DNA of 64,000 bases from Streptomyces glaucescens (GCF_000761215.1 NZ_CP009438.1:5039501-5103500); one strand, 5' to 3'. Counted from the first letter of the stretch, positions 17,292-24,903 are shown. Notes: a model not told the origin generated them from the letters alone. Program-made: numbers and translations.

Positions 17292-19514
17292 GTGACAGCA
17301 GCAACGCACCCCCCTCTCATCCCGCAGGTCCCCGACTCGGCCGACGCGGTGCTCGAAGGGCTCGACCCGGAGCAGCGTGAGGTCGCCACCGCGCTGCACG
17401 GCCCGGTGTGCGTTCTCGCGGGAGCGGGCACGGGCAAGACCCGGGCCATCACCCATCGCATCGCCTACGGGGTGCGGGCCGGGATCCTCCAGCCCTCCAG
17501 CGTGCTCGCCGTCACCTTCACCAACCGCGCCGCCGGCGAGATGCGCGGCCGGCTCCGCCAGCTCGGCGCCACCGGCGTCCAGGCCCGCACCTTCCACTCC
17601 GCGGCGCTCCGGCAGCTCCAGTACTTCTGGCCGAAAGCGATCGGCGGCTCCCTGCCCCGGCTCGTCGACCGCAAGATCCAGCTCGTCGCGGACGCGGCCG
17701 CCGCCTGCCGCATCCGTCTCGACCGGGGCGAGCTGCGGGACGTCACAGCGGAGATCGAATGGTCCAAGGTCACCCAGACCGTCCCCGCCGACTACGCGCT
17801 CGCAGCAGCGAAGGCCGGCCGGGAGGTGCCTCGCGACCCCGCGGAGATCGCCCAGCTCTACTCGGCGTACGAGGACCTCAAGCGCGACCGCGCGGTCATC
17901 GACTTCGAGGACGTTCTGCTGCTGACCGTCGCCATCCTCCAGGACCGGCAGGACATCGCCGAACAGGTGCGCGCCCAGTACCAGCACTTCGTGGTGGACG
18001 AGTACCAGGACGTCAGCCCCCTGCAGCAGCGCCTGCTGGAACTGTGGCTCGGCGACCGGGACAGCCTGTGCGTGGTCGGTGACGCCAGCCAGACGATCTA
18101 TTCGTTCACGGGAGCAACCCCCGACCACTTGCTCGACTTCCGCGTCAAGCACCCGCACGCCACCGTCGTCAAGCTGGTCCGCGACTACCGCTCCACGCCC
18201 CAGGTCGTCCGCCTCGCCAACGGCCTCCTCGCCCAGGCCCGCGGCCGGGCCGCCGACCACCGGCTGGAACTCGTCTCCCAGCGCCCCGCCGGCCCCGAGC
18301 CGGTCCACACCGAGTACACCGACGAACCCGCCGAGGCCGAGGGCGCCGCCCGCCGCATCCGCGACCTCCTCGACGCCGGCACACCGGCGAGCGAGATCGC
18401 CGTCCTGTTCCGCACCAACGCCCAGTCGGAGACCTACGAGCAGGCTCTCGCGGACGCCGGGATCCCGTATCAGCTGCGCGGCGCCGAGCGGTTCTTCGAC
18501 CGCCCGGAGGTCCGCAAGGCGGGCGTCGCGCTGCGCGGCGCGGCCCGCTTCGGCGGGAACGACTCGGCCCTGGACGAGGCCGTCGACCTGCCCTCCCAGG
18601 TCCGGGCCGTGCTCTCCGCCGACGGCTGGACCCCCCAGCCCCCTGCCGGGTCCGGAGCCGTCAGAGAACGCTGGGAGTCCCTGGCGGCCCTGGTCAACCT
18701 GGCCCAGGACTTCGCCGCCGCCCAGCCCGGCGCCACCCTCGCCGACTTCGTCGCGGAACTCGACGAGCGGGCAGGCGCCCAGCACGCCCCGACCGTGCAG
18801 GGCGTCACCCTCGCCTCGCTGCACTCGGCCAAGGGCCTGGAGTGGGACGTCGTCTTCCTGGTCGGTGTCGCCGAGGGCATGATGCCGATCACCTACGCCA
18901 GGACGGACGAGCAGATCGAGGAGGAGCGCCGCCTCCTGTACGTCGGCGTCACACGGGCCCGCACCCATCTGTACGTCTCCTGGTCGCTCGCCCGCTCGCC
19001 CGGCGGCCGCCCCAGCCGGCGTCCCAGCCGGTTCCTCGACGGTCTGCGCCCCGGCTCGGGAAGCGCCGCAGGCCGCGGCGCGACGAGCAGCGGGGCGGGG
19101 GGCGTCGAGCGCGGGTTCGCGGGCCGGACCGAGACCGCGCCCCGGCGCACCCGGCGTACCCCGGCCCGTTGCCGGGTGTGCGGGCGCACCCTCACCGACG
19201 CCGGTGAGCTGAAGCTGCTGCGCTGCGAGGAGTGCCCGTCCGACATGGACGAGGGACTGTACGAGCGGCTGCGCGAGTGGCGCGCGGAACAGGCACGGCG
19301 CAGCGGCCAGCCCGCGTTCTGCGTCTTCACCGACAAGACGCTGATGGCGATCGCCGAGACGGTCCCCGACGACGCGGGCGAACTGGCGCGGATCCCCGGT
19401 GTGGGAGCGCGCAAGCTCAACCGCTACGGAGCCGACGTGCTGGCCCTCTGCGCGGGCCGTGATCCCGGCGAAGGACCCGCGGAAGAACCCCGGGAAGGAG
19501 AGGGCGGGGACTGA
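17292..19514 (+). CDS. uvrD2: UvrD2-type SF1A helicase with tetracysteine and HRDC domain
   Basis: 740 residues. Motor motifs: GAGTGKT at 44-50, VDEYQDVSPLQ, QTIYSFTGA, HSAKGLEWDVV and YVGVTRAR. After a basic linker comes a four-cysteine element (C627, C630, C645, C648), then an HRDC domain (about 655-725) ending with IPGVGARKLNRYG. This helicase-Cys4-HRDC arrangement is that of mycobacterial UvrD2, an essential helicase. The start is a GTG with CAGCAT 6 nt upstream, suggesting a leaderless mRNA. It is divergent from the mycoredoxin gene, with 186 nt between them. Confidence 0.93.
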   Translation: MTAATHPPLIPQVPDSADAVLEGLDPEQREVATALHGPVCVLAGAGTGKTRAITHRIAYGVRAGILQPSSVLAVTFTNRAAGEMRGRLRQLGATGVQARTFHSAALRQLQYFWPKAIGGSLPRLVDRKIQLVADAAAACRIRLDRGELRDVTAEIEWSKVTQTVPADYALAAAKAGREVPRDPAEIAQLYSAYEDLKRDRAVIDFEDVLLLTVAILQDRQDIAEQVRAQYQHFVVDEYQDVSPLQQRLLELWLGDRDSLCVVGDASQTIYSFTGATPDHLLDFRVKHPHATVVKLVRDYRSTPQVVRLANGLLAQARGRAADHRLELVSQRPAGPEPVHTEYTDEPAEAEGAARRIRDLLDAGTPASEIAVLFRTNAQSETYEQALADAGIPYQLRGAERFFDRPEVRKAGVALRGAARFGGNDSALDEAVDLPSQVRAVLSADGWTPQPPAGSGAVRERWESLAALVNLAQDFAAAQPGATLADFVAELDERAGAQHAPTVQGVTLASLHSAKGLEWDVVFLVGVAEGMMPITYARTDEQIEEERRLLYVGVTRARTHLYVSWSLARSPGGRPSRRPSRFLDGLRPGSGSAAGRGATSSGAGGVERGFAGRTETAPRRTRRTPARCRVCGRTLTDAGELKLLRCEECPSDMDEGLYERLREWRAEQARRSGQPAFCVFTDKTLMAIAETVPDDAGELARIPGVGARKLNRYGADVLALCAGRDPGEGPAEEPREGEGGD

Positions 19515-19528
19515 TACGAACTCGTCGG

Positions 19529-19567
19529 AAAAATAGTTTGCGCATGCCCCGGCGATCCCCATAGGTT
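19529..19567 (+). promoter_or_regulatory. WhiB7-type promoter of the wblC locus
   Basis: An A/T-rich block (19529-19535) directly precedes a -35 TTGCGC (19538-19543); after an 18-nt spacer comes the -10 TAGGTT (19562-19567). An A/T block just upstream of the -35 is the hallmark of WhiB7-activated promoters, so WblC probably activates its own gene. Initiation is expected near 19574. Confidence 0.75.
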
Positions 19568-19679
19568 CTTAGCCGTGGGAACGGCGGCCTTCTCGGAGGC
19601 GCCGATTCCGTGTTGTACTTGCATATCCGTCGGACTGGCTCACCCCAGTCCCCCGAGACGCCGAGAGGAGGCGAGTCCA

Positions 19680-20006
19680 GTGATCAGCATCAACGCCAGC
19701 TCCATCAGCACCGTCAAAATGACCGATCGCTCGGTCGTCGCTTCCCTGTGCATGCTCGGCTTCTCGGACCAGGGCACCGGTCTGTCCGGCATTCGTGCCG
19801 TCCGTCCGGCGTCCTCCCTGCTGCTCGCTGACCTTCCCGTCCGCGAGGGCAATGAGCGACCGACCAAGGCACTGGAAGCGGCAGTAGAGGCGAAGGCGCA
19901 GGCCTATGCCTTTACGGCGACCGGTGCCGGATTCCGGACGAAGACGACGCAGCACCCCCGTATGTGGGCCTTCCGTGGGCCAGAACCCTGGAGTGATCCA
20001 GCCTGA
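19680..20006 (+). CDS. Upstream ORF in the wblC leader
   Basis: A 108-codon ORF starting at GTG 19680 with a strong AGGAGG (19666-19671) 8 nt upstream. The product is Ser/Ala/Thr-rich and I recognise no domain. An in-frame GTG at 19575, exactly 7 nt after the -10 TAGGTT, would give a 143-residue leaderless version. The stop codon falls inside a perfect small hairpin and 24 nt before an intrinsic terminator, the layout of a translation-coupled attenuator. Leader-ORF control of whiB7/wblC is known in actinobacteria; the uORF probably senses ribosome stalling rather than making a needed protein, but its length is notable. Confidence 0.75.
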   Translation: MISINASSISTVKMTDRSVVASLCMLGFSDQGTGLSGIRAVRPASSLLLADLPVREGNERPTKALEAAVEAKAQAYAFTATGAGFRTKTTQHPRMWAFRGPEPWSDPA

Positions 20007-20019
20007 TCGGCGATCAGGC
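20001..20019 (+). promoter_or_regulatory. Small hairpin at the uORF stop
   Basis: A perfect 8-bp stem with a GGC loop (20001-20008 with 20012-20019). The uORF stop codon TGA at 20004-20006 lies in the 5' arm, so a terminating ribosome would mask it. It may influence which leader structure forms. Confidence 0.55.
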
Positions 20020-20029
20020 CGGCGCCTTC

Positions 20030-20073
20030 AGGGCCGCGGAACCCCATCCGGGATCCGCGGCCCTTCTGTTTGT
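20030..20073 (+). terminator. Intrinsic attenuator before wblC
   Basis: A perfect 11-bp G+C-rich stem (20030-20040 with 20054-20064) followed by TTCTGTTTGT. It lies between the uORF and wblC, 108 nt before the wblC start, so it can abort transcription unless an alternative structure forms. Confidence 0.85.
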
Positions 20074-20181
20074 CCACGAACGTGGATGACGGAGCGAAGG
20101 GGCCTCGGGACAAGAAAAGAACCCGGTACCAGCCGCCACCCGGTCCACCCGACCGGAACGACCAGACGAGGAAAACGACCC

Positions 20182-20550
20182 GTGCAACTCGAAGCGCACG
20201 CCCCGTCCGTACCGCCTTCCGAAACGATCCCCCCGCCCGGCCTCACGGAGGACTCCGCCTTGACCCCGCTCACCGCGCTCACCGCGCTCGACGACGCCAT
20301 CGAGAACCTGGGCGTACCCGTCCCGTGCCGCTCCTACGACCCGGAGGTCTTCTTCGCCGAGTCGCCGGCCGACGTGGAGTACGCCAAGTCGTTGTGCCGC
20401 ACCTGCCCGCTGATGGAGGCCTGCCTGGCCGGCGCCAAGGAGCGGCGCGAGCCGTGGGGCGTCTGGGGTGGCGAGCTGTTCGTCCAGGGGGTCGTCGTCG
20501 CCCGGAAGCGGCCGCGTGGCCGCCCGCGGAAGAACCCGGTCACGGCATGA
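20182..20550 (+). CDS. wblC: WblC / WhiB7 redox transcriptional activator
   Basis: A 122-residue WhiB-family protein. Four cysteines (C49, C72, C75, C81) ligate the [4Fe-4S] cluster; the GVWGG turn follows and the C-terminus carries the AT-hook RGRPRKN, which identifies the WhiB7 subfamily. WhiB7/WblC binds the primary sigma factor and activates A/T-preceded promoters of ribosome-protection, efflux and drug-modification genes on exposure to translation inhibitors. The start is a GTG with GAGGAAA 7 nt upstream. It is controlled by a WhiB7-type promoter, a uORF and an intrinsic attenuator. The stop overlaps the ATG of the next small ORF. In Streptomyces WblC also raises sigR expression (recalled), and sigR lies 29 kb away in this window. 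Confidence 0.96.
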   Translation: MQLEAHAPSVPPSETIPPPGLTEDSALTPLTALTALDDAIENLGVPVPCRSYDPEVFFAESPADVEYAKSLCRTCPLMEACLAGAKERREPWGVWGGELFVQGVVVARKRPRGRPRKNPVTA

Positions 20551-20870
20551 ACACCGCAGGAACGATCGACCGTCCCCTCACGCACGACCCCAAGAAGCAG
20601 GCCCCGATGAAGCCGTCCATCACCGAGCCCACCGGCTCCGCAACCCGAGACTTCACCACGACCGGCACGACCGGTTCGCGTCAGAACAGGACCCGAGAGA
20701 TGCAACTCATCCCAGAAGCCCTGGCTCGTGCGCATATGCACGACCGTCTGCACGAGGCACAGCGGGAGCGCCGGGCCATCAGCCTGGCGGCCGCCCGCCG
20801 GATGCAGCGCCGGGCCGAGCGCGCCTCGCTGCGCGCCCGCCGGGCGCTCGCCCTGGCCGTCATGCAGTAA
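20547..20870 (+). CDS. Small basic protein downstream of wblC
   Basis: A 107-residue product starting with ATGA overlap on the wblC stop, so translational coupling is likely. The last ~56 residues form an Arg/Ala-rich amphipathic helix (many RRxxR patterns) and could begin at an alternative ATG at 20700. The first 50 residues are Thr/Pro-rich and disordered-looking. I do not recognise a named family. Co-expression with wblC suggests an accessory role in the antibiotic response, an inference from position only. A strong hairpin follows. Confidence 0.65.
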   Translation: MNTAGTIDRPLTHDPKKQAPMKPSITEPTGSATRDFTTTGTTGSRQNRTREMQLIPEALARAHMHDRLHEAQRERRAISLAAARRMQRRAERASLRARRALALAVMQ

Positions 20871-20920
20871 CCCACCACGCCTGAAGCGGCGGCCTCCCCG
20901 AGCGGGAGGCAACAGCTTTC

Positions 20921-20960
20921 CCGCGGGGGCCGGTCCGGCCGAACGGACCGGCCCCCGCGG
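20921..20960 (+). terminator. Strong hairpin after the wblC operon
   Basis: A perfect 16-bp stem (20921-20936 with 20945-20960) and 8-nt loop, preceded by a smaller CCTCCC/GGGAGG hairpin near 20893. There is no T-tract, which is common for streptomycete terminators. Confidence 0.8.
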
Positions 20961-20994
20961 TGCGTTGCAGCCGGTGATCAGCCGATGCCGGCGT

Positions 20995-21000
20995 TATGGT
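20995..21000 (+). promoter_or_regulatory. -10-like hexamer for the zinc-ribbon gene
   Basis: TATGGT lies 6 nt before the GTG at 21007, consistent with a leaderless transcript. Confidence 0.45.
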
Positions 21001-21006
21001 CACCGG

Positions 21007-21216
21007 GTGACGAGTCTTTCCGGAGGCAGTGACGACGCCGGTTCCCGCCCGGAGCGCGGGCGCCTCGTGTGCGCCCGCTGCGGCATCGGGACGGACGGCC
21101 CGCGGCCCACCTGGACCTGCTCCGTGGAGAACGGCGTCCGCCAGTACTTCTGCGACAGGTGCTCGCGCGAGAACCTCAGAGCGATCGAGGGGCGCCTCGA
21201 CTCGGCCTGGTGGTGA
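21007..21216 (+). CDS. Small zinc-ribbon protein
   Basis: A 69-residue protein with two cysteine pairs, CARC near residue 20 and CDRC near residue 50, plus one further Cys, typical of a treble-clef or zinc-ribbon fold. Function unknown. The GTG start is supported by TATGGT 6 nt upstream. It is convergent with the ABC1-kinase gene, with only 49 nt between the stops. Confidence 0.72.
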   Translation: MTSLSGGSDDAGSRPERGRLVCARCGIGTDGPRPTWTCSVENGVRQYFCDRCSRENLRAIEGRLDSAWW

Positions 21217-21265
21217 CACGCACACCGACACCCCCGGGCCTCCGCACGGTACCTCCGCCCGGGCC

Positions 21266-22630
21266 TCAGGCCTCCGCCGCGGGTTCCTCCTCCGGCTCCT
21301 CCTCCACGAACCCCGGCAGCCACTCCTCCAGCTCCTCACGCAGCCTGACCGTGGCGCCGAGCTGGCACAGCACCCCGATGGTGCTGAGCGTGACGCGGTG
21401 TATCAGGAGGTACGCCGGAGGCAGGTTCAGCCGCTTGCCGAGCTGGTAGGCGGGCGACCGGGGATCGGCGATCCGGGCGGCCTGGCCGCGCATCCAGCCG
21501 CGGGTGAAGGTGAAGGCGTCGACCTGCGCCGGTTCGATGATCGGCAGCAGGTAGTCGAGCACCGCGTCGGGGTCCAGGTCGATGGACTCCTTCACGAACC
21601 CTTCCTCGCACAGCAGGTCGTAGACGGCCTGGGCCTCGCCGTCGAGCGTCATGCGCAGGGACTCGCCGATCGGTGCCGGCAGACCTCCCGGGAGACGGTC
21701 GACCGTGCCGAAGTCCAGCACGCCCAGCCGCCAGTCGTCCTCGCCGTCCGGCCCGCCGGGCAGCAGCCTGAAGTTCCCCGGGTGCGGGTCGGCGTGCAGC
21801 AGACCGGTGCGGGCCGGGCCGGAGAAGAGGAAGCGGGCGAGCAGCTGGCCGGCCCGGTCGCGCTGTTCCTGCGTGCCCCCGGCGATGATCTCCGAGAGCG
21901 GGATGCCGTCGATCCACTCGGTGACCAGGACCTGCTCGCTCTGGTGGATCACGGCCGGCACCAGCACGTCCGGGTCGCCGGCGAACTCCTCGGCGTGCGC
22001 CTGCTGGGCCTGCGCCTCCAGGCCGTAGTCCAGCTCCTCAGAGACCCGGTCCTTCAGTTCCGTGATCAGCGGCTTGATGTCCATGCCGGGGACCAGCGGT
22101 CCCAGCAGCCGGGCGAAGCGGCTCAGCTGGCCGAGGTCGGAGAGCAGGGCCTCACCGGCCCCCGGGTACTGCACCTTGACCGCGACCTCACGGCCGTCGT
22201 GCCACACCGCCCGGTGCACCTGCCCGATCGAGGCCGCCGCCGACGGCTTGTCCTCGAACTCCTCGAACAGCTCCCGCCAGTCCTCGCCGAGCCGTTCCGC
22301 GAGCACCGCGTGCACGGTGCGCGTGGGCATGGGCGGGGCGGCTTCCTGGAGCTTGGTCAGGGCCGCCCGGTAGGGGCCGGCGACCTCCTCGGGCAGCGCC
22401 GACTCGAACACGGACAGGGCCTGCCCGAACTTCATCGCGCCGCCCTTGAGCTCCCCGAGCACCTTGAAGAGCTGCTCGGCCGTGCGCTGTTGCAGCTCGC
22501 GGCCGACGATCTCCGCGGACTCGCCGACGATCCGCTTGCCCAGCCCCCAGGTCGCCCGGCCGGCGAAGCCGAGCGGGAGCGCGGCGAGCTTGGCGGTCCG
22601 GGTGACCGCCTTCCGGGGAAGATCAGACAT
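21266..22630 (-). CDS. ABC1/AarF-family atypical kinase
   Basis: 454 residues. The family-defining KxGQ motif appears as MKFGQALS near residue 67, followed by the Ala-rich nucleotide loop SAAASIGQVHRA and the VAVKVQYPG Lys segment; then HADPHPGNF (catalytic loop) and VLDFGTVDRL (DFG). ABC1 kinases (UbiB, Coq8) act on isoprenoid-quinone synthesis or lipid homeostasis, and in actinobacteria the target is usually unknown. The first 8 nt overlap the end of the ThiF-like gene and the Shine-Dalgarno GGAGGG lies inside that gene, so the two are translationally coupled. The C-terminus is Glu/Pro-rich. Confidence 0.9.
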   Translation of the reverse strand: MSDLPRKAVTRTAKLAALPLGFAGRATWGLGKRIVGESAEIVGRELQQRTAEQLFKVLGELKGGAMKFGQALSVFESALPEEVAGPYRAALTKLQEAAPPMPTRTVHAVLAERLGEDWRELFEEFEDKPSAAASIGQVHRAVWHDGREVAVKVQYPGAGEALLSDLGQLSRFARLLGPLVPGMDIKPLITELKDRVSEELDYGLEAQAQQAHAEEFAGDPDVLVPAVIHQSEQVLVTEWIDGIPLSEIIAGGTQEQRDRAGQLLARFLFSGPARTGLLHADPHPGNFRLLPGGPDGEDDWRLGVLDFGTVDRLPGGLPAPIGESLRMTLDGEAQAVYDLLCEEGFVKESIDLDPDAVLDYLLPIIEPAQVDAFTFTRGWMRGQAARIADPRSPAYQLGKRLNLPPAYLLIHRVTLSTIGVLCQLGATVRLREELEEWLPGFVEEEPEEEPAAEA

Positions 22631-23837
22631 GCGCCCTCCAATTCCCAGCCGGCCGCGCCGCGGCTGCCGGACGGCCTACCCGCGTCGACGACCCTTGCTC
22701 CGCCATTGTCTCGTGTGCGGCGTCTTCCTCTGAGGCCGATCGAGCGTGAGATTTCTCCGCCGCCCCGCACGGGCACCCGGAGTGTGCCCACACCGGTCTC
22801 GCGTGCCACTGCAGTCCCGGCAGGGCGACCTCCCAACGGGCGCCCGCGCTCGACGGCGTCCGGCCGTCGAGGAAGGCGAGCGCGTGCGCGGCCGCCAGTC
22901 CGGCCACCGTGGCGGCCAGCGCGATATCGCACGGCCTGCCCTGCCGCTGCCTGCCCGACTGCCACTGGGCGACCAGCCGCGGCCAGGTCGGGTCCCGCTC
23001 GGCGCGCCCCCGGTGCAGACAGCCGGCGCAGCCGGTCTCTCCCGGCAGGACGAGCGGGCCGACCGTGCCGGTTCCCTCCACCACCCCCGCGTACAGGTGC
23101 GGGACACCGGAGTCCATGAGGGGAGCGGCGGTGTCCGGGTCGGGCGCGTGGACGGCGACATCGTCGCGCGGGGCGAGGACCACCAGGGAGAAGCCCGGGT
23201 CGGCGTCCCCGGCGGGGGAGCGGGGGGCGGGGCGGGGCGCGCGGTCCGGGGCGGCTGCGCGCACGACCCGCCGGGCGGTCTCGTCCCGGCGGGCGCCCAC
23301 GGCGTCGGCGGGCAGCCCGCCCGGAGTCACGTCCCACGGTTCCACCTGCCCGCCGTCCCGCACGTCGACCACGCCGACGCCCGCTCCGGCCAGCAGGGCG
23401 GCCAGGGCCGAGCCCACCCGGCCGGCGCCGCGCACCTGCACTCGCAGCGAGCGGCGCGCGGCCAGCCGTTCGATCGCCTCGCCCGGTTCCGAGGTGGTCA
23501 GCGACAGCGCGGCCAGGTCGGGACGGAGGCGGTCGAGGACCTCCGGCCTGTTCCGCAGGGCTTCCGCGTCCGGGCCGCCGCCCTTCGCGTCGTCCAGCAG
23601 GCCGGCCCCGGCGAGCCTCCGCAGCAGCGCGTCCACATGGCCGTCGGGCAGGTCCATCCGCCGGCCCTCGGCGCGCAGCAGGTCCAGCCCGCGGGTGCCG
23701 TTGAGGAGATCGAGGAAGCTGCCGGTCGCGGTGTCCATCGGACCCAGCGTCATCGCGTGTGCCGGAGTCATCCCGAACTGCACGGTGTTGAGGTCGCGCC
23801 AGCCGCGCCGGAGCGCGGGCTTCACCATCGGATGCAT
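22623..23837 (-). CDS. ThiF/E1-like adenylyltransferase-fold protein
   Basis: About 404 residues from ATG 23837; an earlier in-frame start at 23888 is less likely. The N-terminal ~120 residues resemble a winged-helix/leader-binding region. A Rossmann segment VRGAGRVGSALAALLAGAGV begins near residue 150 and is followed by VVDVRDGGQVEPWDV, as in ThiF/MoeB/E1 enzymes. Later, CAGCLHRG and a C-terminal CPCG could bind zinc, as the paired CxxC of ThiF-like proteins does. Key adenylation residues are not clearly preserved, so catalysis is uncertain. It is the first gene of an operon with the ABC1 kinase; the ORFs overlap by 8 nt. A sigma-R-like promoter lies upstream. Confidence 0.75.
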   Translation of the reverse strand: MHPMVKPALRRGWRDLNTVQFGMTPAHAMTLGPMDTATGSFLDLLNGTRGLDLLRAEGRRMDLPDGHVDALLRRLAGAGLLDDAKGGGPDAEALRNRPEVLDRLRPDLAALSLTTSEPGEAIERLAARRSLRVQVRGAGRVGSALAALLAGAGVGVVDVRDGGQVEPWDVTPGGLPADAVGARRDETARRVVRAAAPDRAPRPAPRSPAGDADPGFSLVVLAPRDDVAVHAPDPDTAAPLMDSGVPHLYAGVVEGTGTVGPLVLPGETGCAGCLHRGRAERDPTWPRLVAQWQSGRQRQGRPCDIALAATVAGLAAAHALAFLDGRTPSSAGARWEVALPGLQWHARPVWAHSGCPCGAAEKSHARSASEEDAAHETMAEQGSSTRVGRPAAAARPAGNWRAHV

Positions 23838-23886
23838 GTCAGGCCCCCGTTGCCCAGAAGTCTTATGAAAAGCCCAGCTTGTCGAC

Positions 23887-23913
23887 AACCGCGTACGCGC
23901 GCCGGTCTATTCC
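23887..23913 (-). promoter_or_regulatory. Candidate sigma-R-like promoter for the ThiF-like/ABC1K operon
   Basis: On the minus strand GGAAT (23913-23909), 19 nt, then GTT (23889-23887), about 50 nt before the ATG at 23837. The spacer is 1 nt longer than in the other two sites here. The GTT overlaps the end of the TTGTCGACAA palindrome. Confidence 0.45.
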
Positions 23914-24060
23914 TGTCCGCACAGTCCATGCTGGTCCGTACGCTTACGCGCCGATCCGCCCCATTTCATTCCGGTCCGGTTCTGTCCGCTGCGGTGCGTC
24001 ACGGTCCGTGGTCCGTCGACGCATGCCAGCATGCACGCTTCGCGCCGCCGGTGCCGGACG

Positions 24061-24069
24061 TTGTCCACA
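24061..24069 (+). promoter_or_regulatory. DnaA-box-like 9-mer TTGTCCACA
   Basis: An exact Streptomyces DnaA-box consensus on the plus strand, about 100 nt before the YgjP-type metalloprotease gene. Function unproven. Confidence 0.35.
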
Positions 24070-24160
24070 GGTGGTGGGTGATTGTCGTACAAATCAAGCA
24101 CTCGGTGCCGGATCGGTATCCAACCGCCCCGGACCCGGGACTTCCCCCGGGCGCAGCGGG

Positions 24161-24166
24161 TAACGT
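24161..24166 (+). promoter_or_regulatory. -10-like hexamer for the YgjP-type gene
   Basis: TAACGT lies 6 nt before the GTG at 24173, suggesting leaderless transcription. Confidence 0.45.
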
Positions 24167-24172
24167 CGGGGC

Positions 24173-24769
24173 GTGCCCGTCGACCCACTGCACCGCGCAG
24201 CGACACCTCAGCGCAGCACGACGAGCCAGCCGCCCGGCGGCTCGGGGGCGAGCGCGATCGAGGTACGCAGGAGCGCCCGCCGACGAAGGACGGTGTCCGC
24301 CTACCGCGAGGGCGATCGCACCGTCGTGCTCATCCCCGCCCGGATGTCCCAGGCGGAGGAGCAGCGCTGGGTGAACGTCATGCTCGACAAGCTGGCCGCC
24401 CAGGAGAGCAAGCGGCTCCTCGGCGACGCCGAGCTGACCGGGCGCGCCGAGCGGCTCTCGGCGCAGTACTTCGACGGCCGGGCCCGTCCCACCTCGGTCC
24501 GCTGGGTCACCAACCAGAACACGCGCTGGGGTTCGTGCACCCCCGCCGAGGGCAGCATCCGGCTCTCCCACCGGCTCCAGGGGATGCCCGAGTACGTCAT
24601 CGACTACGTGCTCCTGCACGAGCTGGCCCACCTGCTGGTGCCCGGCCACGGGCCGCGGTTCTGGCGGCTGTTGGAGGCGTATCCGCGGACCGAACGGGCC
24701 CGCGGCTACCTCGAGGGGGTCGTGGCGGCCGAGCGGCTGCCGCACCTGCCCGGCGCGCGCGGGGAGTGA
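24173..24769 (+). CDS. YgjP/DUF45-type zinc metallopeptidase
   Basis: A 198-residue protein. After about 45 basic residues, the YgjP-like (M48/DUF45) domain shows NTRWGSCTP, then IRLSHRL, and the zinc motif HELAH with a third ligand in PGHGPRFW. YgjP-type proteins are SprT-like metalloproteases of poorly known function. The start is a GTG supported by TAACGT 6 nt upstream. It stands alone between the divergent ThiF-like operon and the TerD-AIM24 genes. Confidence 0.85.
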   Translation: MPVDPLHRAATPQRSTTSQPPGGSGASAIEVRRSARRRRTVSAYREGDRTVVLIPARMSQAEEQRWVNVMLDKLAAQESKRLLGDAELTGRAERLSAQYFDGRARPTSVRWVTNQNTRWGSCTPAEGSIRLSHRLQGMPEYVIDYVLLHELAHLLVPGHGPRFWRLLEAYPRTERARGYLEGVVAAERLPHLPGARGE

Positions 24770-24897
24770 CCCGTTCCGCGCGGGGAGTGATCGTCCCGCG
24801 CGCGGCGCGCGAGCGGCCCCGTCCGCGTGAGGACACCGGTCGGCGGTGGTTGTGTACCGGGTCTGTACCGGCCGCGTCCGTCGCCGGAATTTGCCGT

Positions 24898-24903
24898 TAG
24901 CCT
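24898..24903 (+). promoter_or_regulatory. -10-like hexamer for the TerD-AIM24 operon
   Basis: TAGCCT lies 43 nt before the ATG at 24947, leaving a short leader with GGGGGA ahead of the start. No clear -35 is visible. Confidence 0.4.

Larger units (their letters stand above)
23838..24172. other. Divergent intergenic region with GTCCG repeats
   Basis: This 335-nt gap separates the ThiF-like and metalloprotease genes. It holds a 10-bp palindrome TTGTCGACAA (23879-23888), a sigma-R-like promoter on the minus strand, a DnaA-box-like TTGTCCACA at 24061-24069, and at least six GTCCG words (tGTCCGc or gGTCCGt/g) between about 23914 and 24015. The repeats look like clustered sites for an unknown DNA-binding protein, although the word is G+C-rich and could partly recur by chance. 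Confidence 0.45.

Noticed and set aside
16863..19562. A long minus-strand frame ending in the mycoredoxin sequence
   Set aside because: Only the last 80 codons are the real gene, with a proper start at 17105 and a promoter upstream; the remainder is antisense to uvrD2.
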